A program made the position numbers and the translations under genes. Shown here piece after piece: positions 41,549 through 51,610 of a stretch of DNA of 64,000 nt. Positions within the stretch are counted from its first letter, which is position 1. Each line of letters begins with the position of its first letter. Under the pieces are notes generated by a model that was not told the DNA's origin, did not search any database, and saw nothing but the letters and a program-made list of their open reading frames with translations. The stretch is taken from positions 824,837-888,836 of the forward strand of contig NZ_CANMSS010000001.1 in NCBI RefSeq assembly GCF_947500695.1, given 5' to 3'. This stretch comes from an uncultured Pseudoteredinibacter sp. GTDB taxonomy: Bacteria; Pseudomonadota; Gammaproteobacteria; Pseudomonadales; Cellvibrionaceae.

Positions 41549-42958
41549 TTAACGGCCAAAGCCTGGAGGCAAGCCGCCACCTGGAGGCATACCGCCGGGT
41601 GGCATTCCACCGCCACCACCCATCATGCCGCCCAGGCCTCGCATCATCTTGGCCATACCACCGCCTTTCATCTTCTTCATCATCTTAGCCATCTGCTTGT
41701 GCTGCTTTAATAGACGGTTAAGATCCTGCATCTGGGTGCCTGAGCCAGCGATGATACGACGCTTACGGGAGCCATTCAGCAAATCTGGATTACGACGCTC
41801 TGCTGGCGTCATCGAATTGATGATCGCCTCCATCTGGCCAAACTGCTTACCCATGGCGTTCTCATCAACCATCTGGGACACATTGCCCATACCTGGCAAT
41901 TTGTCCAGCATTGAGCCCATACCACCCATATTCTTCATCTGCTGGAACTGCTCTTTGAGATCTTCAAGATCGAACTTCTGACCCTTCTGAACCTTTTTAA
42001 CCAGTTTTTCGGCCTTGGCCTTATCGATCTTCTGCTCAGCCTGCTCAATAAGTGACATAACGTCACCCATACCGAGGATTCGACTGGCGATTCGATCAGG
42101 ATGGAATGGCTCTAAGGCATCAACCTTCTCACCCACACCGATAAACTTAATTGGCTTACCGGTCACCTGGCGCACAGATAAAGCCGCACCACCACGCGCA
42201 TCACCATCAGCCTTGGTTAAGATCACACCAGTTAATGGCAAGGCCTCATTGAAAGCCTTGGCGGTATTTACCGCATCCTGACCAATCATGGCATCGATAA
42301 CAAACAGCGTTTCTACCGGATTAATTGCTGCATGCAGGCCCTGAATCTCTTCCATCAAGGTATCGTCGATATGCAAGCGACCCGCAGTATCCACGATCAC
42401 CACATCGATAAACTGCTTTTTCGCATGATCAATTGCAGCGGTGGCGATATCCACTGGCTTTTGCTCAGTAGTAGAAGGGAAAAACTCCACTTCGACTTCG
42501 CCAGCCAAGGTTTCCAGCTGCTGAATTGCCGCCGGACGATAAATATCCGCACTGACCACCAAAACTTTTTTCTTCTCTCGCTCACGCAAGAAACGAGCTA
42601 GTTTCGCGACAGAGGTGGTTTTACCCGCACCCTGTAAGCCCGCCATCAACACCACAGCCGGTGGCTGTGCAGCTAGATTAAGAGACTCATTCGCAGCCCC
42701 CATCACATCGACAAGCTCTGTCTCTACGATCTTAAGAAACTGCTGACCAGGGTTTAAAGACTTAGCAACCTGAGAGCCAATAGCCTTGGAACGCACGCGA
42801 TCCACAAAGGTCTTTACGACGGGCAGTGCAACATCGGCCTCCAGCAAGGCCTTGCGAACCTCGCGCAAGGTACTTTTAATATTGTCATCGGTGAGACGAG
42901 CCTTACCGGTAATACTCTTTAGCGAGTGGGAAAGACGATCACTTAAATTGTCGAACAT
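41549..42958 (-). CDS. ffh: Signal recognition particle protein Ffh
   Basis: 469 residues from MFDNLSDRLSHSLKSITGKA. The NG GTPase domain shows GLQGAGKTTSVAKLARF (G1), VDTAGRLHIDD (G3) and ILTKADGDARGG (G4), followed by the Met-rich M domain (about 300-450; MKKMKGGGMAKMMRGLGGMM) and a Gly/Pro/Met tail. It delivers nascent membrane proteins to FtsY. The frame extends upstream to 43024, but the ATG at 42958 matches the family start. The adjacent, divergent ypjD gene is conserved context. Confidence 0.97.
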   Translation of the reverse strand: MFDNLSDRLSHSLKSITGKARLTDDNIKSTLREVRKALLEADVALPVVKTFVDRVRSKAIGSQVAKSLNPGQQFLKIVETELVDVMGAANESLNLAAQPPAVVLMAGLQGAGKTTSVAKLARFLREREKKKVLVVSADIYRPAAIQQLETLAGEVEVEFFPSTTEQKPVDIATAAIDHAKKQFIDVVIVDTAGRLHIDDTLMEEIQGLHAAINPVETLFVIDAMIGQDAVNTAKAFNEALPLTGVILTKADGDARGGAALSVRQVTGKPIKFIGVGEKVDALEPFHPDRIASRILGMGDVMSLIEQAEQKIDKAKAEKLVKKVQKGQKFDLEDLKEQFQQMKNMGGMGSMLDKLPGMGNVSQMVDENAMGKQFGQMEAIINSMTPAERRNPDLLNGSRKRRIIAGSGTQMQDLNRLLKQHKQMAKMMKKMKGGGMAKMMRGLGGMMGGGGGMPPGGMPPGGGLPPGFGR

Positions 42959-43168
42959 GGTGCTGTTACAACTCCGGCATAAAGGCGCTGCAGGCCTTTG
43001 GATTAATCTTTGATCAGCCGCCACAATGGCAGGCGCAAAAGAACGGCAGTATAACAGAGGGCAATGCCTCGGTCAGCATAGAAACAGTGATAAAACTTCT
43101 CATTAAGCGCGCCTTATGACACACTTAGCGGCTGACCTTATGCGCTATAACGAAGGAAACTGCGACTG

Positions 43169-43960
43169 ATGTCCACCACGGTAAGTTTAGTTCTCGCCAT
43201 TGCCTGCTATTTAGGCATCTTTGCATTTATTATTGCCGAGATCAGACATCAGCATGCTGCTAAGCCCAAACACCTCCGCAGTCTACTTATCCCTGCACTA
43301 CTGTTCCACGGCGCTGGCCTAGCCTTTCAGTTTATTGATGGTGGCGAGATTTCTCTCAGCTTTTTTAAAGTTCCCTCGCTGTTAGTTTGGCTGATCAACA
43401 TCATCATTCTGATCAGTAGCCTCCGTAAGCCAACCTTAAATGTTTTATTGTTAGTTAGCCCAATGAGCGTGATTGCCATTGCCTGCACCTTACTGTTTGG
43501 CGGTGACGAACAGAGTCTGCAACTTAATACAGCTACCAGCATCCATATCCTGCTGTCACTGCTGGCTTACAGTCTGCTCACCATTGCCACCATGCAAGCG
43601 CTTTTACTGGCCTATCAGAATCACCAGCTGCGCAGCAAACAGATTAGCGGAATGGTACGTTTGCTACCCCCACTGCAAACTATGGAAGCTCTATTGTTCG
43701 AATTGCTTTGGGTGGGTTTTGCACTATTAAGCATCTCGATTCTTACCGGCACATTCTTTGTGCATGTCGACCCAGAGCAGGCTTTGGCTCACAAAGTCTT
43801 TTTCTCGGTCGCCTCTTGGCTAATTTATGCCACTCTACTATTCGGCCGACACTTTAAAGGCTGGCGCGGCAATACCGCCATACGGTTTACCCTAGGCGGC
43901 TTTATTGCCCTAATGCTGGCTTATTTTGGCAGCAAGCTGGTGGTAGAGCTGATTTTGTAG
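43169..43960 (+). CDS. ypjD: Inner membrane protein YpjD (CcsA-like cytochrome c assembly fold)
   Basis: 263 residues with about eight transmembrane helices. The CcsA/CcmF-type heme-handling family pattern is present: FQFIDGGEISLSF, then SIHILLSLLAYSLLTIATMQALLLAYQN with conserved His, and LWVGFALLSISILTGTFFV. Exact role unproven. AAGGA 10 bases upstream. The arrangement ffh-ypjD-corB is conserved in gammaproteobacteria. Confidence 0.88.
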   Translation: MSTTVSLVLAIACYLGIFAFIIAEIRHQHAAKPKHLRSLLIPALLFHGAGLAFQFIDGGEISLSFFKVPSLLVWLINIIILISSLRKPTLNVLLLVSPMSVIAIACTLLFGGDEQSLQLNTATSIHILLSLLAYSLLTIATMQALLLAYQNHQLRSKQISGMVRLLPPLQTMEALLFELLWVGFALLSISILTGTFFVHVDPEQALAHKVFFSVASWLIYATLLFGRHFKGWRGNTAIRFTLGGFIALMLAYFGSKLVVELIL

Positions 43961-44061
43961 CACTGTAAGATCAGCCCCACTGAAGCCAACTTCAGGCTTG
44001 ATTCTGCCAAAAGACTGCTTCACTATTGCACTTAATAATAGTGACTTAGGTTTTACCCTTC

Positions 44062-45327
44062 TTGAACGAGATCCCCATAGGCCTGCTGTTTGCAGCACTG
44101 GCTGTTTTAGTCCTACTTTCCGCATTCTTTTCTAGCTCTGAGACCGGCATGATGGCTATCAATCGATACCGCCTGCGGCACCTAGCAAACAAAGGAAATA
44201 ACAGCGCGAAAAGAGTATCAAAATTACTACAGCGCCCCGACCGCCTGATAGGCGTAATCCTAATTGGCAACAATCTTGTCAACAATGCCGCCGCCGCTAT
44301 TGCCACGGTCATTGCAACTACTTTGTACGGCCAAGCTGGTATTGTTTGGAGCACGGTACTTCTCACCCTAGTAGTACTCATATTCTCTGAAGTAACCCCC
44401 AAGACCATTGCCGCCCTGCACCCGGAAAAAATTGCTTTTCCAGCAAGTTGGATTTTACGCCCCTTATTAATTCTGCTAATTCCAGCAGTTTGGCTTGTAA
44501 ATGGCATATCCAACCGCTTGGCGCGCCTATTTGGAGTAAACCCTCTTACTGACAATGCCAATGAACTCCTGCGCCCCGAAGAGCTGCGCACAGCGGTAGA
44601 CGAAGCCGGTGATCTCATCCCAGACCAACACCAAGGCATGCTACTCAATATTCTCGACCTGGAAAAAGCCACCGTCGAAGACATTATGGTGCCCCGTAAC
44701 GAGGTAGTCGGCTTAGATATCGAAGAGGATGTTCCCACCCTGATGGAGCAAATTCGCAGCAGCGCATACACCCGCCTGCCTGTCTATGAAGGGGACATTA
44801 ATAACATTATCGGCGTTATGCACCTGCGCAACGCGGCTAAGTTCATCTATGGCGGCGATGAAACCATTACTCACGAGGCCATCAAACGCTTCGCAAGAGA
44901 GCCCTACTTTGTACCCGAATCAACACCGCTACACGTGCAACTGCTCAACTTCCAAAAGGAAAAACGCCGCATCGCCATTGCCGTCGATGAATACGGCGAT
45001 GTACAAGGTATTGTCACCTTGGAAGACCTGCTCGAAGAGATCGTTGGCGATTTCACTACCAACCTAGCCGAAGAAGAGCAACAAGAAATCAGCGCCCTGG
45101 AAAATGATTGGTACGCCATTGAAGGCAGCACCTCTATTCGGGATATCAATAAGCAACTTGCCTGGGATTTACCAGTAGATGGACCAAAGACACTTAATGG
45201 TCTAATTTTAGAACATATCGAATCAATTCCAGCTGGCCATATGGGCTTTAGTTTAGGGAAGTTCCAGCTTGAAACGACCCGTATTAGCAATAATATGATT
45301 GAAGTTGCTAAAGTTCGCCGCCAATAA
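44062..45327 (+). CDS. CNNM/CorB-type HlyC/CorC family transporter
   Basis: 421 residues from a TTG start (the next Met is too deep in the first helix). DUF21 membrane domain with SSSETGMMAINRYRLRHLAN, then two CBS domains (LDLEKATVEDIMVPRNEVVG, then YFVPESTPLHVQLLNFQKEKR and VDEYGDVQGIVTLEDLLEEIVG) and a CorC-type C-terminal domain (WYAIEGSTSIRDINKQL). It may export or regulate Mg2+/Co2+. Counterpart of E. coli YfjD/CorB beside ypjD. Confidence 0.88.
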   Translation: MNEIPIGLLFAALAVLVLLSAFFSSSETGMMAINRYRLRHLANKGNNSAKRVSKLLQRPDRLIGVILIGNNLVNNAAAAIATVIATTLYGQAGIVWSTVLLTLVVLIFSEVTPKTIAALHPEKIAFPASWILRPLLILLIPAVWLVNGISNRLARLFGVNPLTDNANELLRPEELRTAVDEAGDLIPDQHQGMLLNILDLEKATVEDIMVPRNEVVGLDIEEDVPTLMEQIRSSAYTRLPVYEGDINNIIGVMHLRNAAKFIYGGDETITHEAIKRFAREPYFVPESTPLHVQLLNFQKEKRRIAIAVDEYGDVQGIVTLEDLLEEIVGDFTTNLAEEEQQEISALENDWYAIEGSTSIRDINKQLAWDLPVDGPKTLNGLILEHIESIPAGHMGFSLGKFQLETTRISNNMIEVAKVRRQ

Positions 45328-45460
45328 TTGATGAGAAGTATGCTATTTTCCCCTAATAAGGAAACAGCATTACACAGACTAGGTGGCTCACAAGGATAGG
45401 AAGCTCGCATTAACAAGGTAATCTGTCAGCAGATAGCATTTACCTTAATTGTATTAAGCT

Positions 45461-48400
45461 ATGGTAGTTAGAAGCCCTATCCTAATAATGCTGATAAGCA
45501 TCAGCCTGCTTGCCTGTAATTATGTGCAGGCGAGCAAAGATGCTGATATTTTCGATTTAGGCTCTCCCTATTTTGAAACCGTGCTGGAGGGGAATTACGA
45601 GCTCCCCACTATCACCGATCTGGCCCAGGGCAAAAACGGCCTTATCTGGATTGCCACCTATGAAGGCCTGTATCAATACGATGGCTATCAAGTTATTCCC
45701 GCCCCTTACTACAATCATAGTGATGAAAAGCTACCCAGCCACTGGGTGCGTAAAGTAGCGATCGCTCAGGACGGTAAAATTTGGATGGGGACAGCCGCCT
45801 CAGGCCTCTATGTGCTAAACCCCAACAATAGAAGCTACCAACACTTTTCATTTAAAAGCGATACGCAAAGCAGCAACCCCTCTATCAATGAAATAATTCC
45901 TCTCGACACCGAGCAAGCTTGGATCGGCTCCAGTAATGGTGTCTGCAAGTTTCACCTAAAAAAAGGAAAGCTGCTTAGCTTTAATAGCACAGTCAAGGAA
46001 GGACAATCGGCAAGCGGCAAGCAGCAGCTACTGAGCGCCACCGTGGTTAGCGCTTTGCTCTTAGACGGAGACACGCTATGGGTCGGAAGTACAGCAGGCA
46101 TTGATAAGCTAAATCTGAAAGAATCAAGCATCGTAGCGGCACATCATAACTCGCCTAGCGACAAACTTAGCCAACAAACCCTAACCAAAATATTCAAAAG
46201 TAAAAACGGTAGTTATTGGTTTGGTACTTTTGGCAAAGGCGCCTATCGTAAAACAGCGACAGGCGACTTTGAAAAGCTGAACAGCAATGACTGGATCAAA
46301 GACATTATTCAGCTGCCCAATGGCAACATCTGGATGAGCAGTGCTCGTAGTGGCATTTTAATCTTCGATGAACACAGCGGTGAACAGATAGGCAGCCATC
46401 GCCACAGCCAAAGCAGCGACGCAAGCTTTGATAGTAATAATGCCGGCGCTTTCTTACTCGACCAATCCGGATTACTTTGGATATCGACGCTCGGAAAAGG
46501 CCTGAGCAGAATCAATATAGGCAATAATTTCTCTCGCAGCCTAGCTCATAATCCGGAAGACCCTCATAGTTTAAGCCATAATGATATCTATGCGATTTAC
46601 GAAGACAGCCAGAATCAATTATGGTTTTCTACCTACGGCAAAGGCGTGGACGTCTTTAACCCTAGCAAAGGCAAAATCGCCAGAATAATGCCCGCTATCG
46701 GGCAAGCAGGCGCACTGCAAGAAGGCACCATTAAAGCGATTACCGAAGACCGTAGCGGCAATATCTGGCTAGGCGGACTCAACCGCGGCCTATACCGTAT
46801 AAAGAACAGTGAAAAACCCAATGGCCAGCTAGAGCAATTCACCACCACTGACGGCCTGTACTCAAATAAAATATTTCGTTTGTTTCCGGAGGCCAACGGC
46901 GACCTTTTAGTGTTAACCCGTCGCGGCTTGAATCGATTCATTAAAAACGACCAGCGCCTCGAAAAGATCAGCGACAGTGAGTTTTCAAAAACCGCTGCAC
47001 TTTACTATAAAGCCTATATGGATAACGGCGACCTTTGGCTTGGCGGCCCCTCCACCTTATTTTACCTAGCAAGTGGGGCTAAAGAATTACAAAAAGTTGA
47101 ACTTAAAGGTGAACTAGCACAGCATCTAACAGATCAGCGCATTCTCGCTCTTCACAGACAAAGCGACAGCGAAGTCATTTTGATTAGCCAGTCGGCTTGG
47201 TATCGCTTAAGCATTGAAGCTGGAAGCATTGAACTCAACGCCGAAAGAATATTCGGTGACCACTTCAGCAATGTAGAATCCTTCCCTGGCCCAGATGGCC
47301 GTTACTGGGGTGCCAATTTTGTATTTGACTTCCAGCAAGGAAAGACCCAGCTGCTAAATCGAGCCGACGGCGTATTCCATAGAATTCGGCGCCCTATGGC
47401 CTCAGTCAAAACTCGCTCTGGAAACTTTATTTTTGGTGGCGCGAATGGCATCAGTATTTTAAAGCCTGCGCAGTACCACTATTCAAAATACCAGCCGCCG
47501 CTGATCATTAACCGAATTGATATCGATGGTCGTGAACTGTTAAAGCCAGGATCCGAAATCGATTTGGCGGCTAATGACCACGGCTTTTCGGTTAGTTTTG
47601 CCGCCTTAGATTATGCTGACCCGCTGCGCACCCAGTATGCCTACCGGTTAGAAGGTTACGACGAACAGTGGATTCCCAGCGATGCTAATCGTCGCTTAGC
47701 GACCTACACCAACTTAAGCCCAGGCCAATACGAGCTACAAATCAGAGCCAGCAATCGCGCTGGCGAGTGGAGTTCGCATTCCTTAGCAATCCCGATCAAT
47801 ATAAGCGCCGCCTGGTATGAAACGCTGTGGTTTAAAGTACTGGCGCTAGCGGTGATTGCCTTAGTAATTTATATACTCTTCCACTTTAGAGTGCGCCATT
47901 TGCAGAACCGCAAGCGTATTCTAGAAAATGAAGTTAGCTTAAGAACCGAGGAGCTTAGAGATTCGCTGGATAACTTGCGAAGCACACAGGAGCAACTGGT
48001 TGCCAGTGAAAAACATGCCTCACTGGGTCGTTTGGTCAGGGGAATGGCTCACGAACTCAACACACCTTTGGGCGTTGTCAGCATGGCTCACTCTGTGATT
48101 AGCGATTGCAGTAAGCAAAGTATTGCCGCTCTTCCTACAGAAGCTAACGACAGCAAAAACGCCTTATCACGTAAGCTTAATGGCGCTGAAAGCTTGATGC
48201 ACAATAATTTGCAGCGCCTCAACCAACTGATTAGCAACTTTAAACTGCTCGCTGGCGACGAGCAGGAAGAGCAAGACAAAGCGATTAGGCTGTACCCCTT
48301 AATCGAAAAGGTAGTTGCTCAAATGCAGGCGCAATTTATTGCCGCAAAAGTGCGCTTGTTTATCGAAGGGCCCGAGGATCTGCAAATTCGTTGCAAGGAA

Positions 48401-48724
48401 AGCGCCCTATTCCATGTCCTTAAAGAACTGCTGCAAAACGCACTGGAACACGCTTTTGATAAGCAACAAAGCAACGCCGAAATTCACATTGAGTATCAAC
48501 TCACAGAAAAGCTTTTAGAAGTGAGCGTAAAGGATAATGGCATAGGCCTGAGTGAAGAGCTTCTCAGTACCGCCTTTGACCCATTCGTGGCAGCAAAGGC
48601 TCATCATGTGGGCTTAGGGCTACACGCCGCTTTTAATAACAGCAGCCAACAGCTCGGCGGGCACTTGCATTGCCAAAACCAAGAAAGCGGTTGCTGTTTT
48701 ACTCTTCAAATTCCAGTTCAATAG
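45461..48724 (+). CDS. Two-component propeller sensor histidine kinase
   Basis: 1087 residues. A signal peptide (1-24, ending near YVQAS) precedes a large periplasmic sensor of two-component-regulator propeller repeats (ITDLAQGKNGLIWIATYEGL, HNDIYAIYEDSQNQLWFSTY, IKAITEDRSGNIWLGGLNRG), then a Y_Y_Y domain (about 700-770). One transmembrane helix (about 790-810) leads to a coiled coil, a phosphoacceptor H-box (GMAHELNTPLG, His about 863) and an HATPase (LQNALEHAF, VKDNGIGLSEELLSTAFDP, HHVGLGLHAAFN). No receiver domain is fused, and no response regulator is adjacent, so the partner is elsewhere. The periplasmic ligand is unknown. Confidence 0.9.
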   Translation: MVVRSPILIMLISISLLACNYVQASKDADIFDLGSPYFETVLEGNYELPTITDLAQGKNGLIWIATYEGLYQYDGYQVIPAPYYNHSDEKLPSHWVRKVAIAQDGKIWMGTAASGLYVLNPNNRSYQHFSFKSDTQSSNPSINEIIPLDTEQAWIGSSNGVCKFHLKKGKLLSFNSTVKEGQSASGKQQLLSATVVSALLLDGDTLWVGSTAGIDKLNLKESSIVAAHHNSPSDKLSQQTLTKIFKSKNGSYWFGTFGKGAYRKTATGDFEKLNSNDWIKDIIQLPNGNIWMSSARSGILIFDEHSGEQIGSHRHSQSSDASFDSNNAGAFLLDQSGLLWISTLGKGLSRINIGNNFSRSLAHNPEDPHSLSHNDIYAIYEDSQNQLWFSTYGKGVDVFNPSKGKIARIMPAIGQAGALQEGTIKAITEDRSGNIWLGGLNRGLYRIKNSEKPNGQLEQFTTTDGLYSNKIFRLFPEANGDLLVLTRRGLNRFIKNDQRLEKISDSEFSKTAALYYKAYMDNGDLWLGGPSTLFYLASGAKELQKVELKGELAQHLTDQRILALHRQSDSEVILISQSAWYRLSIEAGSIELNAERIFGDHFSNVESFPGPDGRYWGANFVFDFQQGKTQLLNRADGVFHRIRRPMASVKTRSGNFIFGGANGISILKPAQYHYSKYQPPLIINRIDIDGRELLKPGSEIDLAANDHGFSVSFAALDYADPLRTQYAYRLEGYDEQWIPSDANRRLATYTNLSPGQYELQIRASNRAGEWSSHSLAIPINISAAWYETLWFKVLALAVIALVIYILFHFRVRHLQNRKRILENEVSLRTEELRDSLDNLRSTQEQLVASEKHASLGRLVRGMAHELNTPLGVVSMAHSVISDCSKQSIAALPTEANDSKNALSRKLNGAESLMHNNLQRLNQLISNFKLLAGDEQEEQDKAIRLYPLIEKVVAQMQAQFIAAKVRLFIEGPEDLQIRCKESALFHVLKELLQNALEHAFDKQQSNAEIHIEYQLTEKLLEVSVKDNGIGLSEELLSTAFDPFVAAKAHHVGLGLHAAFNNSSQQLGGHLHCQNQESGCCFTLQIPVQ

Positions 48725-48735
48725 GAAGCAGATTA

Positions 48736-49062
48736 TTAACCAACGGCGCAGCGAATACAGTAAACCGTGTGCGGCACAATATTCAGTCGTTCAATAGCGA
48801 TATCTTCGCCACAGCGCTCACAGCTACCATAACTGCCTTCGTCTAGACGACGCAGGGATTGCTTGATTTGAGCCAGCTCATTGCTGACTTCGCAACCTAT
48901 TGCCTCAAGCACCTCATCATTCTCGCGCTCCACAGCCTGCTCAGCGAAATCTGCAGACAAGGGCTCATTACGATGGTTCACATGCTCCTCCACACGAGAT
49001 AGCCGTGCTTCTAACTCTGCTTGTCTAGCCAACAACTGATCGCGTATTTGCTCCAATGACAT
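48736..49062 (-). CDS. DksA/TraR-type zinc-finger protein (short)
   Basis: 108 residues. A coiled coil (LARQAELEARLSRVEEHVN) is followed by the four-Cys zinc finger C81xxC84...C102xxC105. DksA proteins bind RNA polymerase through the secondary channel and modulate stringent transcription; this short member is typical of the TraR/DksA-like proteins and is distinct from the housekeeping DksA. Convergent with the preceding histidine kinase gene. Confidence 0.88.
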   Translation of the reverse strand: MSLEQIRDQLLARQAELEARLSRVEEHVNHRNEPLSADFAEQAVERENDEVLEAIGCEVSNELAQIKQSLRRLDEGSYGSCERCGEDIAIERLNIVPHTVYCIRCAVG

Positions 49063-49202
49063 AATCTCAACCCTCGGCTTATTGTAATTGACGAGATTTA
49101 GCTTAAATCAGTGTAGGCAGAAAGATTTTGATATAAATCAGAAAGGCTAGCGCCTTTATGAAAGACGCTAGCTAGAACGGAAAGGTATTCGGCGACAGAG
49201 CC

Positions 49203-50378
49203 TTATTTGGTTAAAAATTTGATCCCTTCGTCCAAACCTTCAAGAGTCAGTGGGTACATATGGCCATCTACCAGATCTTTGATCATGTCGATGGTTTGGG
49301 TGTAGCGCCAGTACTTCTTAGCCGTAGGATTTAGCCAGATAACTTTGTCGAAAGTCTCGGTCAAGCGATTCATCCAAACATAGCCCGGCTCTTCGTTCAT
49401 ATATTCAACACTACCGTATTGGCTACTCACCTCATAAGGCGCCATCGAGGCGTCACCAATAAAGATCACCTTGTAATCACTGCTATAGGTATGCAACACA
49501 TCAAACAAAGGCGTCGTATCGGTATTGCGACGCATATTGTCTTTCCAAACACCGTCGTAGATGAAGTTATGGAAGTAAAAATACTCCATATGCTTAAATT
49601 CGGTTTTACAGGCCGAAAATAGCTCTTCACATAAGCGGACATAAGGATCCATGGAGCCGCCGACATCAAAAAACAGCAGAACCTTCACGGCATTGTGACG
49701 CTCTGGAACCATTTTAATATCAAGCAGGCCAGCGTTTCGCGCGGTAGAGCGAATAGTGTCATCTAGATCCAGCTCATCCTCAGCCCCTTGGCGAGCAAAC
49801 TTACGCAGCTTACGCAAAGCCATCTTGATATTACGAGTACCAAGCTCTACCTCATCATCAAGGTTTTTAAACTCGCGCTTCTCCCAAACCTTGGTAGCCT
49901 TTTTGTTGCGACTTTCACCACCCACCCGAATGCCTTCGGGATTATAACCACTGTGACCAAATGGCGAGGTACCACCGGTACCAATCCACTTGTTGCCGCC
50001 TTCATGACGCTTCTTTTGCTCTTCCAGGCGCTTTTTAAACTCTTCAATGAGTTTTTCTAAACCACCCAAAGATTCTATCTGCGCCTTCTCTTCTTCCGTC
50101 AAATTTTTAAGGAATTCTGTGCGCAGCCAATCCTCTGGAATCAAAGCTTCAATAATGTCATCGAGCCCATCGAGATCTTTAAAATAGGCCCCAAAGGCAC
50201 GATCGAATTTATCAAAGTGTTTTTCATCTTTGATCAGACAAGTTCGCGACAAAAGGTAAAAGTCATCAATACTGCCGAAGGCTAGATGTTTCTCTAGCGC
50301 CTCCAGCAATACCAATAGCTCTTTAATTGATACCGGCACATTGGCATTGCGCAGGCCATAAAAAAAATTAACCAGCAT
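49203..50378 (-). CDS. VWA domain protein, CoxE-like
   Basis: 391 residues. A conserved N-terminal helical region (NVPVSIKELLVLLEALEKHLAFG, then DDFYLLSRTCLIKDEKHFDKFDRAF) precedes a VWA domain with a MIDAS (VLLFFDVGGSMDPYVRL). AAGG precedes the ATG. It follows a MoxR-type ATPase gene on the same strand; MoxR-VWA pairs act as chaperone/assembly systems for metalloenzymes or other complexes. No target enzyme is visible nearby. Confidence 0.85.
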   Translation of the reverse strand: MLVNFFYGLRNANVPVSIKELLVLLEALEKHLAFGSIDDFYLLSRTCLIKDEKHFDKFDRAFGAYFKDLDGLDDIIEALIPEDWLRTEFLKNLTEEEKAQIESLGGLEKLIEEFKKRLEEQKKRHEGGNKWIGTGGTSPFGHSGYNPEGIRVGGESRNKKATKVWEKREFKNLDDEVELGTRNIKMALRKLRKFARQGAEDELDLDDTIRSTARNAGLLDIKMVPERHNAVKVLLFFDVGGSMDPYVRLCEELFSACKTEFKHMEYFYFHNFIYDGVWKDNMRRNTDTTPLFDVLHTYSSDYKVIFIGDASMAPYEVSSQYGSVEYMNEEPGYVWMNRLTETFDKVIWLNPTAKKYWRYTQTIDMIKDLVDGHMYPLTLEGLDEGIKFLTK

Positions 50379-50432
50379 GCTAGCAACCTTTTTGCATTAA
50401 ATTGTGCAAGTTTTTCGGGCAAGCAAATTGCA

Positions 50433-51281
50433 TTAAGAGCGACTTTCGCGACGCACCATAAAGGCCAGGCGCTCTAACATATGCACGTCTTGCTCGTTCT
50501 TAAGCAAGGCGCCATAAAGCGGCGGAATTGCCTTACTCGCATCGCGGTTCTTCAACACTTCATCTGGGATATCGTCAGCTAATAGGAGTTTTAGCCAATC
50601 AATTAATTCAGAGGTAGAAGGCTTTTTCTTAAGACCAGGTACTTTACGTACATCGAAAAACACATCCAGAGCCTCATTCACCAAATCGGCCTTGATCGTC
50701 GGATAGTGCACATCGATGATCTTCATCATAGTGTCGCGATCTGGGAAGTTGATGTAATGGAAGAAACAACGACGCAAGAATGCATCAGGAAGCTCTTTTT
50801 CGTTATTACTGGTGATGATAACAATTGGGCGCTTTTTCGCCTTAATGGTTTCACCAGTCTCGTAAACGAAGAATTCCATTTTATCGATTTCAACTAGAAG
50901 ATCGTTGGGGAATTCAATATCAGCTTTATCGATCTCATCAATCAACAAAACAACCTGCTCGTCAGCCTCAAAGGCTTCCCACAGCTTACCTTTTTTGATG
51001 TAGTTCTTGATATCGTGAACTTTATCATCACCCAACTGAGAATCTCTTAAGCGCGACACGGCATCGTACTCATATAAACCTTGCTGGGCCTTAGTGGTCG
51101 ACTTGATGTGCCACTGAATCAGGCGCATACCTAAAGATTCTGCCACCTCTTCAGCCAGCATAGTCTTGCCGGTACCCGGCTCACCTTTAATCAAGAGCGG
51201 ACGCTCTAAAGTTACTGCCGCATCTACTGCCATGCGTAAATCATCGGTGGCAACGTATTTATCGGTACCTGTAAAACTCAT
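50433..51281 (-). CDS. MoxR-family AAA+ ATPase
   Basis: 282 residues. Walker A GEPGTGKTMLAEEVAES, Walker B VVLLIDEIDKADIEF, sensor 1 ITSNNEKELPDAFLRRCFFHY with arginine finger, and a C-terminal lid. Partner of the VWA protein immediately downstream on the same strand (54 bases). GGGAG precedes the ATG. Confidence 0.93.
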   Translation of the reverse strand: MSFTGTDKYVATDDLRMAVDAAVTLERPLLIKGEPGTGKTMLAEEVAESLGMRLIQWHIKSTTKAQQGLYEYDAVSRLRDSQLGDDKVHDIKNYIKKGKLWEAFEADEQVVLLIDEIDKADIEFPNDLLVEIDKMEFFVYETGETIKAKKRPIVIITSNNEKELPDAFLRRCFFHYINFPDRDTMMKIIDVHYPTIKADLVNEALDVFFDVRKVPGLKKKPSTSELIDWLKLLLADDIPDEVLKNRDASKAIPPLYGALLKNEQDVHMLERLAFMVRRESRS

Positions 51282-51610
51282 ATATCACTCCCAAGGGGCA
51301 TTGCTTATCTGTAGTCATTGCTGGCAGATACTAACACAGGCTTGAAATCACCCGCAGTGGCAAAAAACATCATGGCTTTGGTGAAAAGCGCCATGGGCTT
51401 AGCGACTTAGGGGCCAATCTAAGCCATCGAGCAATGCAAAATCGTCGAGTTTTTAAGCAGGCAACGGCGTTTAAAGCCACAAAGAACGACTTTAACCTGT
51501 AGACTTAGCTGTAAATTGCTAAAAATTTATCTGGACGTGAGAATGCTTGGCCCGCTGGACCTGTGAAGTGAACAAGGGTTAGATATGCCTTGCCCTTGAG
51601 GGTTTGAGTC
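51282..51610. other. Intergenic region upstream of moxR
   Basis: 329 bases. It holds a possible hairpin at 51591-51619 (TGCCCTT/AAGGGCA) overlapping the arsR stop, without a T-run. Nothing else supported. Confidence 0.5.

Noticed and set aside
41549..43024. Upstream start for ffh at 43024
   Set aside because: The added 22 residues lack Ffh similarity; the ATG at 42958 matches the conserved N-terminus.
44046..44771. 241-codon antisense frame over the CorB-type gene
   Set aside because: The plus-strand frame carries DUF21 and CBS motifs; the antisense translation is Ser/Arg-rich and featureless.
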